64,000 bases of DNA from Leptoclinus maculatus (GCA_032191485.1 JAVDOI010000016.1:16078074-16142073); one strand, 5' to 3'; counted from the stretch's first letter, positions 45,940 to 59,840 are shown. A program made the numbers and translations. Notes: generated by a model from the letters alone, not told the origin.

Positions 45940-47560
45940 CCTAGGCTGGCCTCAGCCTGTTTAAGTTCACGCCAGTGATCACAGGTGTTGCTGATTGGGG
46001 AAAGAGGCGAACAGTTTTTTTACCGCACCCGGACAAAACATCGCGTGACGATATTTGTTTTAACTTTGCGATCGAACTTATTGGAAGTGACGGACACTGT
46101 CGTGCACCAGTGGCAAAATCAACGCCATGATATAAAGTATTGGTAACTTTGTGAATCGTTTCTCTGAGCACGTGTCTAAACAATTGTTCATTGGGAGTCA
46201 TCGAATAGGCGTCGCTTCATTGGGGAACAATGGAGACCGTTGTTGGATAACTGGTACGTTAAGGTGTGTACGGCTGACAGCTACTGGGGTGTTACGGGAC
46301 ATCAAGCATTAGATATCGGGACGTTAGACCATCCATGCCGGCCAACGTTTGGGGTATGTTCAGCGCTGGATGGCCATTGTTAATTTGTGTGTTTTTAAGA
46401 GGTGTAAATCCAATGCATTGGTCGCAGCCATTCATAAACAATCTGGGCGTTTTGTTTCACTAATGTAAAGACTGACTTACTGTGAACACGGAAGAGGAAA
46501 ACGCACAACCCACTTACCCTAACTTGAATGGATGGTTAAAGAAAAAGGCACTGTACAAAATCTGTTAGATTAACACCTAAAGCATTGATGGAATTAGACA
46601 ATTGAAAGAGACTAAATCAAACAAACTGTCTAAACTAAGAGAAACTATTGTTGATTCGATGAGTGATGAAGACTATGTAAATGAGGTGAATGGTACATTT
46701 TGCAAGTTTAAGGTTCTGTGTGATGAAGCAAAACAAGCTCATGTGACTCTATTGGGGCTGTTAACTAAAAGGTGAAGCCGAAAAACATGAAGTGTGGTAC
46801 AAAGCAACATTTTTTGAATGTCATTGATTTTATTGTTGATGTGAATAAATAGTTTAGTCTAAAACTCAAAGTTGCCCTGCTGCTGATGACAGGATAAGGA
46901 TAGGATAAGGAGGAGGCTTGTGTTGAACCTCATGGACAGCATATCAAATGTTAAATGAAACATCTTCAGCAAACGGTCAAGTCACAAAAGCTCCCAACGA
47001 AATAAATCCTCTACTTTGTCTGCACGCGTTGGACATGAAGTGGACATGGCCTGCACCCATGGCTCGTGCTGCCGCTTCAATGAAGAAAATGCGCTTTGGA
47101 GGAACAGGCAGATCTCTTAAGGAGCGGAAAAAGGAGCTCAAGCTGCTCCTTTTTTTTAAATAGCAGCATCCACTGCGATAGCAGTACAGGCCCATGACGG
47201 CAGCAGTGTTTCAGATGGACAATCCAACGGAATGGAGTCTTTTGTGAGGAAAGAGGCCATTAAAGACCACTCGGTTTGAGCAGTCCTCATGGCAGCACGT
47301 CTCTTCATTTGATCACCACAACATCAAGGACGCATCTCATAATTACTAAGCAAGATGGTGCCAAATCTCAACGACATATTCGAACATCACATAAGTCAAC
47401 TTTGGATCCTCTCGAGCAGCAAACAAAGCCAGACATCATTCAAAGCTCTCTACCTTACTCAAAGCAATCATCTAACATCAGAAGAGCTCTACAGTTTTCT
47501 GAGCACATGTCGAAACAACGCAGATAATTTGGCAGTCGGTAGCTAAAGTATAGGACTTAT
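45940..47560 (+). pseudogene. degenerate retroelement with gag-like fragments
   Basis: Plus-strand frames broken by stops and shifts still read like a retrotransposon gag. One piece at about 46,622-46,776 gives KLSKLRETIVDSMSDEDYVN...FCKFKVLCDEAKQAHVTLLG. A later stretch (about 47,055-47,275) is rich in Lys/Glu/Ala, with an AASTAIAVQAHDGSSVSDGQ segment. The style resembles BEL/Pao or similar fish LTR elements. The leader (45,940-46,500) could be an old LTR/5' region, but no paired LTR was found. No intact gene remains. Confidence 0.45.
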
Positions 47561-47606
47561 TGTCACAACAGTGCAAAAATATTTTTGTATAATCCAAAGT
47601 GTGGCT

Positions 47607-47837
47607 CTACGCTTGGTGTTCCTCATGAAAAGACAGGACCTCCCATAGTCTGGCAGGCCTCCCGTAGCCCCCCTCTGTGTGCCGATACACCCGAGTTCTC
47701 CTGACCAGCGCAGCAGGGAGGAAGACAAACTGTGCGTGGTCATTGAAGTATATCCCTGAGAGCCCGGACCCTGGAAGATCAGCCAATCTCAATTCAGTCC
47801 TGGCTGGGACATAGCAAAGTCAATTACCAGAGGGGAC
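47607..47837 (-). pseudogene. orphan protein-like open frame, unidentified
   Basis: Minus-strand frame of about 76 codons ending at TAG 47607-47609 and open upstream to a TGA at about 47,838. It reads LCYVPARTELRLADLPGSGL then SGIYFNDHAQFVFLPAALVR then RTRVYRHTEGGYGRPARLWE before the stop. Composition is balanced and codon third positions are GC-rich, unlike the A/T-rich surroundings. I do not recognise the family. It could be an exon, a retrogene fragment or part of a mobile element. Confidence 0.3.
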
Positions 47838-48543
47838 TTCACAGTTGGGGACTTCAGACTAGATTTTTTTGATTCGGACAATTTCTATAAAAACTATAGA
47901 ATTTCTGTCAATTGGAGATCTTTCTACAAATAACCCGGTGAGCCAATAAACAAACAGATTTCTAAAGAAAAGGGAGACGTTATGACATATACTATTGATT
48001 GAAACTCTTGAATGACGACCACCTTCATTGTAACTCCAGTTTCTTGTCTCAGCAGGAACTAAGTCACAAAAAGAATTCAGTATGTAAAAAAAAACGGACC
48101 AACAAAATGCTACTTAATTGTGACTTTAAGTAATCTCTGGCTCTAATTTCTGTCAAGTCACAACAACCTTAACAGTTCTCTGGAACTGCACTGTTGGCAT
48201 GTCACTAGGACACAACCAAGTAACATGTGATCCGGCAGAGTGATGTCTGTCAAAGATACAATGAATTACTATATAAAATACAATATCCATGGCAACTTAT
48301 CCAACTTACCTTATTGCTATATCAACACTCCACTGGTGGTCATTTTTGCCAAAGGGGCAGTTTAAAGCATAACTTTTTGCTCTTTTTTAAAATGTATATC
48401 TTGATACAGGATGACAGAGTGGGATGACTCAGAGTTACTCACTCCATTCTGTAAAATAAATTAAAAAAACTAGGAGAATCAGCACTACAGACTAATATAA
48501 TAGAGTGTATATGACTCATCATCAGGTATGAGTAGCCTGCAGT

Positions 48544-48545
<2 letters not shown>

Positions 48546-48592
<47 letters not shown>
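48546..48592. repeat. (GT)n(GA)n microsatellite
   Basis: About 18 GT units followed by five GA units. Confidence 0.95.
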
Positions 48593-48593
<1 letters not shown>

Positions 48594-48924
48594 TGGAGCT
48601 CCGCTAACCCGGAGCAGTTACACTACAGATTCTACATCACGTCACTGTATCCCAAAGGTGCAATTTTCCGTCTGACTGGACAGGCGGGATGGGACAGGCT
48701 GAGACAGATGAATGGTGCTTTGATGCCTCTCTCTGATACATGCAATGCAAACCACAACACAGACACGACTTGTTGTTACCAAGGTGATAATAATGTGGAC
48801 TTTGAAAAGCAATGTAATCTCTTATCAAAAAAACATTATATGTCAGGTTTAGAAACCCAGCATGTTTGTATTCATAACAATGGCACTTCACTTCAAGGTT
48901 CAGTTAAAGGAAGGGAAATATAGT

Positions 48925-50060
48925 GATAGTATGCTTTGTCAAAAAAAGTCACAGTATAGCATGTCAAAAGAAGTCATGGTATATATAGTATGGCGAAAAA
49001 AGTGATATTATTGCATGTCGAAGAAAGTCATAGTAGAGTATGTCAAAAAAAAGTAATTAGAAAAGTCGTAGTATATGATGTCAAAAATAGTCATAAAAGA
49101 CCATAGTATAGTCTATGTTTTATGACATTTTAAAATGTCATAAAAGTCACAGTGTAGTATTTCAAACAGAGTTTTAAAAAAAGGATAGTTTAGTCATCGT
49201 ATAGTATGTCAAACAAAGTAAAAAAAAGTCATAGTATTGTTTGTCAAAAAAGTCATTCTACAGCATGTCGAAAAAAGACAAAAAATGATCATAAGATATG
49301 TTGAAAAATGTCATAAAAAGTCACAATACAGCAATGTTGAAAAAAGTTATATAATAGTATGTCAAAAAATATATCTAAAAAGTCGTAGTATAGTAGCCTA
49401 TTTCGAAAACGTCATACAAAACTCGTAGTATAGCATCTTGAAAAATGAATTAAAAAGTTAGAATATAGCATCTCGAAAAAAGTCATAGTATAGTACCTCA
49501 GAAAAGCCATGAATAAGTCAAAAAAAGTATATTATTGTTATACCCCACCGTCAAGGTAGCCCTTTGGGGAACAACGCTCCACTCCTGACCCAAATCAACA
49601 ACAGATGACACGTTTTAAACAATCAAATCGATGGGACTTATTAGGATGAAACATACAAATAAGACGAACCAAAATCCTAAATTATGAGGCAGCAAGACAA
49701 GCAGTCCCCACACCAGAGGACTCCCCTTCTGCTGCTGGCACAGGAGCTTTTAGGCACTTCCTTCCCAGTCCAGGCGCACCTTGTTGAGCAACGCAGTCCC
49801 CCTTGGCAGAGCTACTAGAGAGGCAAAAAGAGACAACAGTACAGCAAACGCATCCAGGCATAACAGTACGTCAATAAAAGTCATGAAAAAAGTCTAAGAA
49901 TAGTATGTCGAAAAATGTCAGAATAGTGTGTCGAAAAAGAGTATAGTATAGTAAAAAATCCTAAAGATTCATGGAAATAACAAAGCACATCATAAAAATA
50001 CATGTAAGAAGTCATACTAGAGCATTCCATAAAAATACAGTATTAGTCATAAAACATCTG
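48925..50060. repeat. degenerate AT-rich tandem array (unit about 25-27 bp)
   Basis: Dozens of diverged copies of a unit close to GTATGTCAAAAAAGTCATA fill the interval, in one orientation and with no conserved spacers. The array is interrupted by an LTR-like insertion at 49,536-49,865 and resumes after it. It is a decayed minisatellite. Confidence 0.85.
49536..49865. mobile_element. LTR-like insertion inside the tandem array
   Basis: 330 bp of non-repetitive, GC-richer sequence that starts TGTTATACCCC and ends GGCATAACA, giving TGTTAT/ATAACA inverted ends of the TG...CA type. The array continues on both sides, which defines the borders. I could not confirm a target duplication in the degenerate flanks. 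Confidence 0.5.
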
Positions 50061-51160
50061 TTGCAGTTTTTTATTTGCAACCAACATTTTTCTCCTCAAC
50101 TAATGACTTATTTCATTATTTATGAAACTTATTATTTTCTAGAGTAATTGTTTGGTCTACACCATGCTAATTATTATGTCGTCCTTCTCTTTTCTTGTCT
50201 CCAAATAAGTTTTCAGGCCAAAACTAAAGATGACCAGTGTTTCTTTACTTACTTCTTCCCCATCTTCTTCTACTTAATGAATGTACTCAGATGGGTCATA
50301 AGGGGGTCATTACTGCCGCATTTCAATTAAAATAAAACCATTTATAAAAATCTGTGTTTTTTTTATCTCATAACCCCCTAATAACTCTCAACCTCTAGTT
50401 TACAGACCTATCATCCTGAGCTATTTGATCTAAGGATTTGATCTTTCCACTTCAAGCTTTACAACTTACAACAACTATTAGGCTTTTCTTGCTGAGCCAC
50501 TTCTCTTGTCAGAATATATAGATATACAGATAACTATACAGATATACTGTACATCCAGCTTTGAGGAGTGGGAGGGCAGATTTGATTCCTCAGTTTCACA
50601 TCCATGTCTGAAATATTTTTCTTTTTTGAGTGGATTGATTCCTTTCATTTTGTGCTGCAACACTCCTCTCGTGTTGATCCAGTGTTGATTTAATAAACGT
50701 TTTAGAAATCTATTGGATTTCTGTATTTTTGTAGGATTTGTTAGGAGAAAATCGGAACAATACAGTATTTTGAACTATTAAAATGTGTAGTTCTTAGGCA
50801 CAAGTACTAGAAGTACACTTACTTTCTAAAGTGCCTTCTTACTGCAAAGTTGTGAGGATATAAATTCTTCCCTCAAGCTAATTTCGAAAGAAATCTAGTA
50901 CCATGATATTATATAAATTTATACTTCCAATAAGTGCATCCGACCATGTTGATACAACCCCAAAATTGCAAGAATTAACAGTATGTTTAACCGACAATAA
51001 GAGACAGGGAACACATTTTTCTTTATTATATTTTATTTTATGGGCCAAGGTGCAGTCAGAAAAGATTAGTTTTCAGTCTGCAATGGAAGATGTGTGGAGT
51101 ATCTGCTGTCCTGATGTCAACGGAGAGCTCAGATTGCAACAATGATAATAATTATGTGGT

Positions 51161-51638
51161 TCGCTCCTCGAACCGGTGTTCTGCGCCGCCATATTGACGG
51201 CCGTCCCTAAGCTCTAATGTAGCTCTGAGGAGCGAGGATCGAGGAGGGAGGAGGGACCTCGGAGGAGCCATGAGCGAGGACCCACGAGAACAGACTTCCA
51301 GGAAGTGTTTTAACGGCCGACACGCCCCCTCATTGTTCATCTGTGATGTGATTGGACGCTGCAGCCGATCGGACTGATGAGATTGTTTTCAACATGTAAA
51401 CAGTGAAGACAGATCACAGAATGAACTCTAGTTTATATTTCATTAGTTTTCTGATTCAACATCTGGTTTAAATATATGTTCATTGAACAACAAAAGGACC
51501 ACAAACAACTTTCTTCATTTATTAGAAAGATTTGTGTTTTCACGATCTGATATTTCCCTCAATAACTTTATTATGAAACAATTAAAATCAGAGCGAGCTG
51601 GAGAGACTAAACCCTTTATATATAGATATCTATATATA

Positions 51639-51716
<78 letters not shown>

Positions 51717-51934
51717 TATAGAGAGAGAGAACTGAGAGACAAAATACGTTTTACATCATTCATCATAATTTCATTCAGTCACGTGAGGCTGTTCATTCCT
51801 GATTGTCGGGTTTGATGAGTTTTGATGACTTGGGAAATTAATGTTTTTTTGTTTTTTTATCCGATTCATCGATTCATCTAAAAAATTATCGACAGATTAA
51901 TCGATTATTAAAATAATCGTTAGGTGCAGCCCTA
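51161..51934. mobile_element. hAT transposon copy 2, 5'-truncated
   Basis: The right end (AATCGTTAGGTGCAGCCCTA) and about 600 bp before it match hAT copy 1 almost base for base. The left terminal inverted repeat is missing. Copy 2 begins TCGCTCCTCGAACCGG, the sequence just inside the right end of the palindrome in copy 1. It keeps a segment at 51,239-51,275 that copy 1 has lost between two GAGCGAGGA repeats. Confidence 0.88.
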
Positions 51935-51954
51935 GTTCAATCCTCATGTGGTGC

Positions 51955-52040
51955 AGTGATTTTTGAGGTCCACTATGATGGTGGCGTGGTTGCTAAATTC
52001 CCGGTTTGGAAGGCGCCAGGGCTGGGTTTAAATCCTCACC
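51955..52040 (+). repeat. possible tRNA-derived SINE head
   Basis: GATGGTGGCGTGGTTGCT resembles a Pol III A box, and GGCTGGGTTTAAATCCTC, about 40 bp later, a B box (compare GGTTCGAATCC), as in tRNA-derived SINEs. It is diverged and has no intact tRNA fold that I can draw. A 28-bp stretch (TCACCATTGTGAGGACACCA and on) is duplicated in tandem directly after it (52,036-52,095). Confidence 0.35.
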
Positions 52041-52299
52041 ATTGTGAGGACACCAGTCTCCAGAGGATCACCATTGTGAGGACACCAGTCTCCAGTATGA
52101 CACTTTCATGCATGCAGGTTCCTTTATCTGCCAGGAAGGGCACTGTAGGACTATTGACATTTGGTAACTTGTTCTTATTTAAAGCATGGCATAATCGGAG
52201 CCCTTGATTATTTATGAAATAATTCAGACTATGTAGAAATGTTGACACCTCTGGGTTTAGTGGTTGTTTATGGTGTGAATTAGAAAAAGTTATCAAAAG

Positions 52300-53480
52300 T
52301 TTATAGTACTATAAATATGAACCTGTCACTGCAGGCTCGAGCCATGTTGGAATTTACAGAACTATATTAGGTGTAATCAATACATACACAGCGTCATTTG
52401 ACTATCAGATGATAGCTCATGGAGACATCACAAATCAGACGTTTTCAATTACTCTGTAAAAATGTCATACTTTCAGGACAAAGCCAAGCAAGCTGTTTCC
52501 AGTCTTTATGCTGCTCTAAGGTAACCCGCTGCTGGATGTTGCTGCATATTTACCATACATATGTGATATAAGTGGTATCTAAATGCTGAGCCATTCCTAA
52601 AATGTACTAATTGTATGGTTATTTAAAGTTCCCAAGTAATTGGACACTATTTGGAATTTATGAACCAACAAAATAAAGCATTACCAAAAAAGTTTATAAT
52701 CTCTTGCTCAATACACACTATATAGAATATTGAAGTTTCTTGCACGTTACTTTCCTTGTTTATACTCTGCCATCTGCTCATGGTTTACACTGGATATTCC
52801 TGCAGGCTCCTGCTCAAGGATGATAAAACAAACCCAAGCAAGTCCCCCTTTTCCTCGCACTCACTGATTGGATCAGGATGTGCAAACGCAGGGAGTGGAG
52901 AGAACAGATGGTGTATAGCTGCTTGACTCTGAATGCACTGGGTGCTGACACTTTCCATTTGAAGTTTGTTTTTTTCCCCCTTCATCGGGGAGGAGTGTTG
53001 ATGACATGACATGTCCAGTGTCAATTGCCGAGGTTTAAAAGATGCTTCCAGATGGAGGGTCTGGTGTTGACGTGGAGGAGACATGACTCCATATGGATTC
53101 TGTGTGTCATTCCTGCCTGTCCTTCACAAGTTCACTGTGAGATCATCCACCCGTCACCTCCGACGTATGACTGGCATTAAGAGTCATGAAGGAGAAAACT
53201 GTTTTCACTTTTCTCTACTTCACAGCAGACATTTAAAGGAATACACTGCTTTTAAAACAGATTCAATGATTGAATCCGATTGGAAAGAGTATCCTCACAT
53301 TCAGTTGCATAAATCCTCACAGGTACAACTGGTGATACAGATGCTCAGTGGTTCCCATGCCGATGCACTTCCTGTATCTAATGAGCGCCTCGGTTTCTGT
53401 TCACGGTGCCAGATATTTGTGATGGTACATGCTACCCGTCCAGCTGTCACAGACTGACTGCCAAAGCAGAACATAATTAT
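52300..53480. other. intergenic, no gene recognised
   Basis: Unique-looking moderate A/T sequence. Open frames at 52,785-53,084 (minus) and 53,083-53,457 (plus) have no family resemblance and no supporting splice or start context. Confidence 0.4.
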
Positions 53481-53483
53481 GTT

Positions 53484-53623
<140 letters not shown>

Positions 53624-53639
53624 AGAAACACTGAGCCCC

Positions 53640-56600
53640 CTGTCACCGCAAAACATTGATACAATGTAATCAAATGAATAAAAAGAAGTATAACATTATT
53701 AGTTTAGTTATTTAGTTTATATCAGACTGATGTAAATAAAAGAAAAGCAGGTTATGGTAATTTGGAGTCTGCATGGAGTCGTGTTTCTCATGCATCCTTC
53801 GCCTCAGGCAGTTGGAATAGTCTGCAAAGATTTCTTCTCTTAGCAGTGACTATATGGCTTATGTTATTACATAATTGGATCAAGTGGATTTAGTTTCCAG
53901 GGAAATGAAAGCAAGCCTGCTCCAAACTACTCCAACCAGTTCCCATTAACACACCACTCCAAACACTGCACAGTTTACACCGAGAGTATGTGACTGTGGC
54001 ATTAAAGTTAGATCGACAGCACATAAATGGAAGGCAAAGAACATTCGACTGCAATTTGTACGGATAGTCTTACATCTAATGACTCAGTGGAACTAATAAG
54101 AGGTTCGGGGGTGCTGGTGAATTACATTCCACGCTGAACATCCTGGAGGTTTTTTCGCAGGCCTCTCAGCTGATAAGGTCTGGTGACAGACGGCCCCCAG
54201 GGAGACTGATAGCCAGACCCGTCTTTTATCTCACCTGGCTGAGAGGAACGGGACCTCTGAGCCGGCCCGCTGAGGCTCAACAGAACCTTTGTTGTCCGCA
54301 TGGCATGGCAGCACCAATGCACAACAAAGGGGCCTTCTCTGTCAAACAGCAACCTCCTCTTCTCATCAGAAACCTGCGCTCTGAGGACAGGTACACCTGT
54401 GTCTCCGTATCTAAGGATGTGGGTAGAGGTGCAGTCTTTATCTGCTGGTTTCTGGCTGAGGTAGATCAAATGATCAGCTGAGCTATGGCTCACTGAGTTT
54501 GCACATCACAATATGGTAATGATAACAAACTATTACAGCGGGTAGTAGGTCAAAATAGGAAATATTAGAAACTGGTACTACCCCGCTCAGATTTTAATGT
54601 CTTTCAGCTCTCTGTTTTGGTTTTACGACCTGCAACTTTACTCTTTTGGTTCAGTCCAAACGCTCTCTTCAACCTGTTTCCAGCTGCGACACACAAATGT
54701 TTTCAGCAAACAAAGCTCTTATAAACCCACTGTTTCATAGGCAGACAGACAAATGACAAGTGAATCTAGTCGCTACGGCACAACATATTTCCTAGAGCAG
54801 AAGGTAGATTCCAGACCATGGCTAAAAAGTAAGGTGACATTGGATTTATATTTGTCTGCTGGCCACAAACTCCAAATAAATGCTGAACCGGGCCTGCTAG
54901 ATGTTCAATGGTAGGCAACTCTTTGCACGTTTGCCACAACAACTTTGCAGACAGCCAGGGTGAAACTGGAACAGAAGTAAGAAAGCCTCCCCTGACATCA
55001 CTTTGGCATTTGTAATAACGCAAATTACTAAAAGATAGACCATTATTCCACAGTATGTGTTCAGTTTTTAGCTGCTTTTAACATCAAATGTCCCATCATT
55101 TCCTCTTGAATCTTATCATGAAAGAGATTTATAAGAATATGAAAAGATCATCCTGTGGAGTAAACACTGCCATCCGGCCAACATCCACACTAGCAAAGAC
55201 TGTGATCTCTGAGAATCTCTGCCTGTGTTGTTGTGAATGTTGTAACCTGAGGGTACATAAAGTGATTTTGGGACTTAGATCATTTTCCATGACTAAGGAA
55301 TGGTGAGTAAGCTCGTAATGATGTGTTGGGACTTGGGTTTGTGAGGGCTGGTATGGTGTGCTAGTATACACTAAAGAGGATCCAGACGATGGTTACATTC
55401 CTGGAATGGTGTTGATGACTCAAACTGGCTCTCAGGGGGAACAACGTGTTTGTTGCACAGATAATTGTCGGGTTTTATTGCCTAATCCTGCCACCGGATT
55501 ATCTTTCTCATGACATGTGTTTGTGTATTATACGTAAATATGTATGTCGTATCAGCCATGGCTTTCTTGCGCCATTACACCTGCAGTCTTATGAATGAAA
55601 AGACTAACAATATATCCCAGCTTTCTCTCTGACCAATTCCTACACCTATGGACACAGACACACAGACACACACTCCCCTTGTGCGTTTGACTTCAACAGC
55701 ATTGTAAATGATGTGAAAAGTCAGTAAGAAGGTAGGGCCGAAGGGACTTTTTCTCTCCCATCCCCCCTGCACCCGAAACCAGGAAGCTGTAAATGGTTTG
55801 ATAAAAAGAGACAGACTAAATGGCACCACATTGTTGTTTATTCTACCTGGCCTGACGGTTATTTTCCAACCAAACATCAAAGCCACATAACCGGGACAAC
55901 TGTGCAAACACAATGGCAGCCACGAGCAAATGCATCAGTGTTAAAAATAGAAGCGTGGCAACATCACGTACGGCATGGGTATACAATCACTTTTTAGGAT
56001 ATGCAGACCGTAACACACATTGAGTTTCATTATCACCGTCACCCAGGAGGTGTTTTCTCTCTCTTTCACATCAGGTTCCAGTTGAGGTGCATTGCTTTAT
56101 TCCCCAGGGTGGGACAGAGATCGCTTTAATACACCTAAATGCTTTTAAAAGCACTCTATTCATGGTGATGACATTGTTGTATGGAGGTAGAGTCACGTCA
56201 TACTTAAATGTGCTCTATTCAAACGTATTCGTTGTCAAACTTTGCAATAAAATAATGTACAGCTATAGATCATGTCAAATTCATTTAAGTGTGCTTTTTG
56301 AGGATTAATTCTAAATGCATGACCTTTGACCTTTTGCATCTTTTCTCTCAGGTGTTATATTTAATCTGCGGCGGGTGGAAGAAGGAAAGTAGCAGATGCT
56401 GACACCAATTAGCAACGAGTAAACAGATGAAAACAAAGGACTGTCACTAAGATCAGCGGAACGTGTTAAATTCAACACACACATGTCAACACCAAAAAAG
56501 GACTGGCAGGGCTTACGCAACACAATGGGAAGCTCTCAGTGCCACCAACAGTAGTCCGGTAATTACCGAACACTTATTTCAGTTTAGGAGGAGGCCTGGC

Positions 56601-59600
56601 TCGAGCGCGGCTGAAAAGGCCTCGATCAAAGAGGTTACACTTAAGTGGCGGCTCTCAATGAAGCAGCACAAATCTTTCAATTTGGAAATGAAATGAGGAC
56701 GGATTATGGTTAACAGGGAGGTAAACCCAGCAGGGAAATAACAGAAGTCAACAAATATGTTTCCCATGAAAACTAGTAAAGGCAGGTAGTCAGGCACTGT
56801 CTCCTAGGGGCATCGTCAATCGCGTTCATTTTGGCTGATTCGGCAGTTTGTCCTGGTAAAGAGGAAGTTGTTCACGTATGTTTGCACTCTATTTACCTTC
56901 ATATTGTCTTTTGATTTCTTGTAATTTTACTATTGTTATATTGTTCTGTCTACACTGTTTGTAAAACTACAATGGATTTGACTTTTCATTGACAATAACA
57001 CCAATCTTTCTATAACCTCAAACAATGTAGTCTTAAAATGATGTATCCTGTCCTGAGGGTAAAAATGATCTAATCCCCTAAAATAAAGCAGCGTAATTGA
57101 ATTTTACACCCCAAGTCTAATATGCACGAAGAAACTACCTGTCATTCATCACAAACGTGCATATCTGGGCTTTCCCTCTTTACAGTTCAGGAAAACTGAA
57201 GGGAAACAATAACACTTTTTTTTGCAATATATATATATATATTAAAGGATGGATAAGAAAGGAAGATGAGGGAGAGTACAGTTGGGGCTCTGATCTGATG
57301 CTTTTATTGGGGATCTCCAAAAACTGTCGGCGAGTTGCAAATCAGGGCTAAACTCGTGTAGTGTGCATAGCTTAACCATAGTTAATTTACCAAAAACATG
57401 ATAAAATGCTTGTCTTATATTAATCTTTTTCAAAGATTTCAAAGACTCGTCTATTTTTGTCCTATCTTTGCTCTCTATTCTGATACTACTACATTTGGAC
57501 TCATTAAGGCCATGGCAAGATTTGCCGTAAGCATATCACTCATACCTAAAATGTAAAGGAGGGAGAGAGACTTTGATATGTGATGCTGCCTTGACATAAG
57601 CATGTATTGTCACCCTCCCGAGTATGCCAGGAAAACCCATCCAGCTCCGTCCCGCTGAGCTGAGCTCATCGAGGGCTTTCACCGCGATCTTGATACCCGT
57701 GCAAGCTCACCGTTTATCTGATGCAACAGACTTTAATAGCAACTTCTGAGAGATCCTTCATTAGATATTGCACTGCGCTGTGATTCCTCCCCTCCCTCGC
57801 TTAATCTTTTCGTGAGAAGACGGTGCAACAGAAAGCTGTCAGGGCAGAGCCGCCGCACGTGATGGTTGTGCTGCAACAATAACTCGTCGACAGCTCATCT
57901 TACCTCTGAACAACCCCATCTGCTCCTGTCTACTGAGCAGCCAAGGCCAAGTCCTGCTATTCATAAATCACACGGTTGGAAAAGGCAGCTCATAGTATTG
58001 ACAAAAAAAATTCAAAAATCAATGCAACATGAATGCATTTCAGTCCTTGATCTTTGAAAAATTCCAACCCCCAAAATGTTTGCGTGCATACATGCGTGCC
58101 TGCAGGAGTCTGAAGGTTGCAGAGCATTGCGTGCTTCTGCCGCTACAACCTTGTCCATCCAGTTCGGTGTGTTCCATTCAGTCTGGCACACTCACACACA
58201 CACACTTGCATTACCTGGTAACAAACAGGAATGTACAAATGACAAAGAATGTCATGCCAAGAAGAAAAAAAAGACAGGGCAGAACACAGAGACTTTTATG
58301 AATGATAAAAGCCTTTCTCGCACGCCATTCATAAATCCAGCTGAATGTACATGCATCATGTGATTCGGAGCAAACTGCCTGCACAGAGGGAATAACACAC
58401 CAAACTGCAATATGTTGAAGTGAGTTAACGCTGATCTTTTCCTCTCTAAAGCTAACACATGCAGATAGCTCACACAGACAATAGGCTGAAGTTGCATTTG
58501 CATTTTTCTTTCTTCTTCCTGGAAAAGTTTCAATGAATAAGTGTCCTGTCCATGGGAGCCAATCCAAACACAGAGAGGAAGCGTATGCTCCTCCAGCTTG
58601 TATCTGAGGCTGTCAGTGCACATCAAAGCCGTGCTGAGACAGAAGTAATCCAGAGTGACAGGCCAGCCTCTCACCTCTCAGCCAGAGTACCAAAGCCATG
58701 ACAGCACTTATTTCTCTCTCGACCTTAAATCGGAGAAACAAAACAAACCCACGCGATCCTGGCAGTGCTTTGTATGCATTGTTAGCGCCCTGGCAACCAA
58801 GGGTGCCTGCCGTTAACGCTGGCAGTGGGTATGCAGTATGCAGTATGCAACTACATACGTTTGACCTCAATTAGACCTGTCAACATTTGTATCGTCGGTT
58901 CATCAACACCGTGATGACAATCATAGACATATATTCAAAATTAGCCCAAGATGGAGAGAAAAGGATTCATATGGATTCTGTCTGAAACAGTTACAGTCAC
59001 AAAAACAATACAATTGGGAGACTGTACTTGTGAAGTTAATTCAAAGGAATATTCGGTTAAAGCAGTATTAACTGATTTCTGTGGCCGCTTTGGGGCAGCG
59101 AAACAAATACAACATTGATTGCCATCTTATAGTTAAGTTGTTATATACAAACACTTGCCTATTAACATATCTAACAGACACAAAGCAATATTAGCATTCA
59201 TTCTGAATAGTGTTTCTATCTACCTAAAACTCCTTTTAGCTCTGTTTTGGTCTCCACCAGCTAGTGAGAAAAAAACATCGTGGTTTCAAGCTGCGAAATG
59301 CTTCTATGCTCACCAGCTAGTTGTTAAGTTTGTCTGTCTGCTATTAGCAGAGTAGAGCGAGTTCATCAAAGCTTTTTCACTAAACAGAGCTGCCGTTGCT
59401 GAAAACAAAGCCCGTGAGAGCGTGAGAGTGAACCAGAGTGTGCTGAGAGATGTTGAAACAGTCCGTAAAGGTTGAGGGCATTTTTCTATCTCATTTCCCA
59501 TTACATGTACTCTTTTGATCAATGGTTAATACAAAGAAAATATGTATAAGTGCTGCTTTAATGTTAGAATTATGACATTTCTTTTCTCCAATTCAAACGA

Positions 59601-59840
59601 GAGACACCTCACAGTGTAGGGAGAGTTTGTGAGGCGACCGTTGCTGCAGAACACCAGTACCGGTGAAGAAATGGTTCACCGCCGCTTTTCAGATTGATTG
59701 TCCAAGTGTGCCTGTACCCCCCCGTGTCACCTTTATCTGCAACATGTTCAGGAGCTGTGACATTCTGATAATGTTGTGGCAACATGATGAGAACGTCATG
59801 CTTGAGAGATCTGTCGCCACTGTCTCACAGTCAGTTTGGA
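53640..59840. other. intergenic, no gene recognised
   Basis: 6.2 kb of mostly unique-looking sequence with short AT repeats (57,225-57,242). I looked for exons with protein-like frames flanked by AG/GT and found none I could support. It could hold distal regulatory DNA for the gene that may start at the right edge. Confidence 0.4.

Noticed and set aside
48925..50060. Regularly repeated units that might suggest a CRISPR array
   Set aside because: The units are degenerate and contiguous without unique spacers, and the genome is vertebrate. This is a minisatellite.
51955..52040. Functional tRNA gene
   Set aside because: The A- and B-box-like motifs are present, but no intact cloverleaf or anticodon arm can be drawn. 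It fits a decayed SINE head better.
54122..54493. 123-codon minus-strand frame
   Set aside because: No family resemblance, low-complexity composition and no supporting promoter or splice context. A frame of this length is expected by chance in moderately GC sequence.
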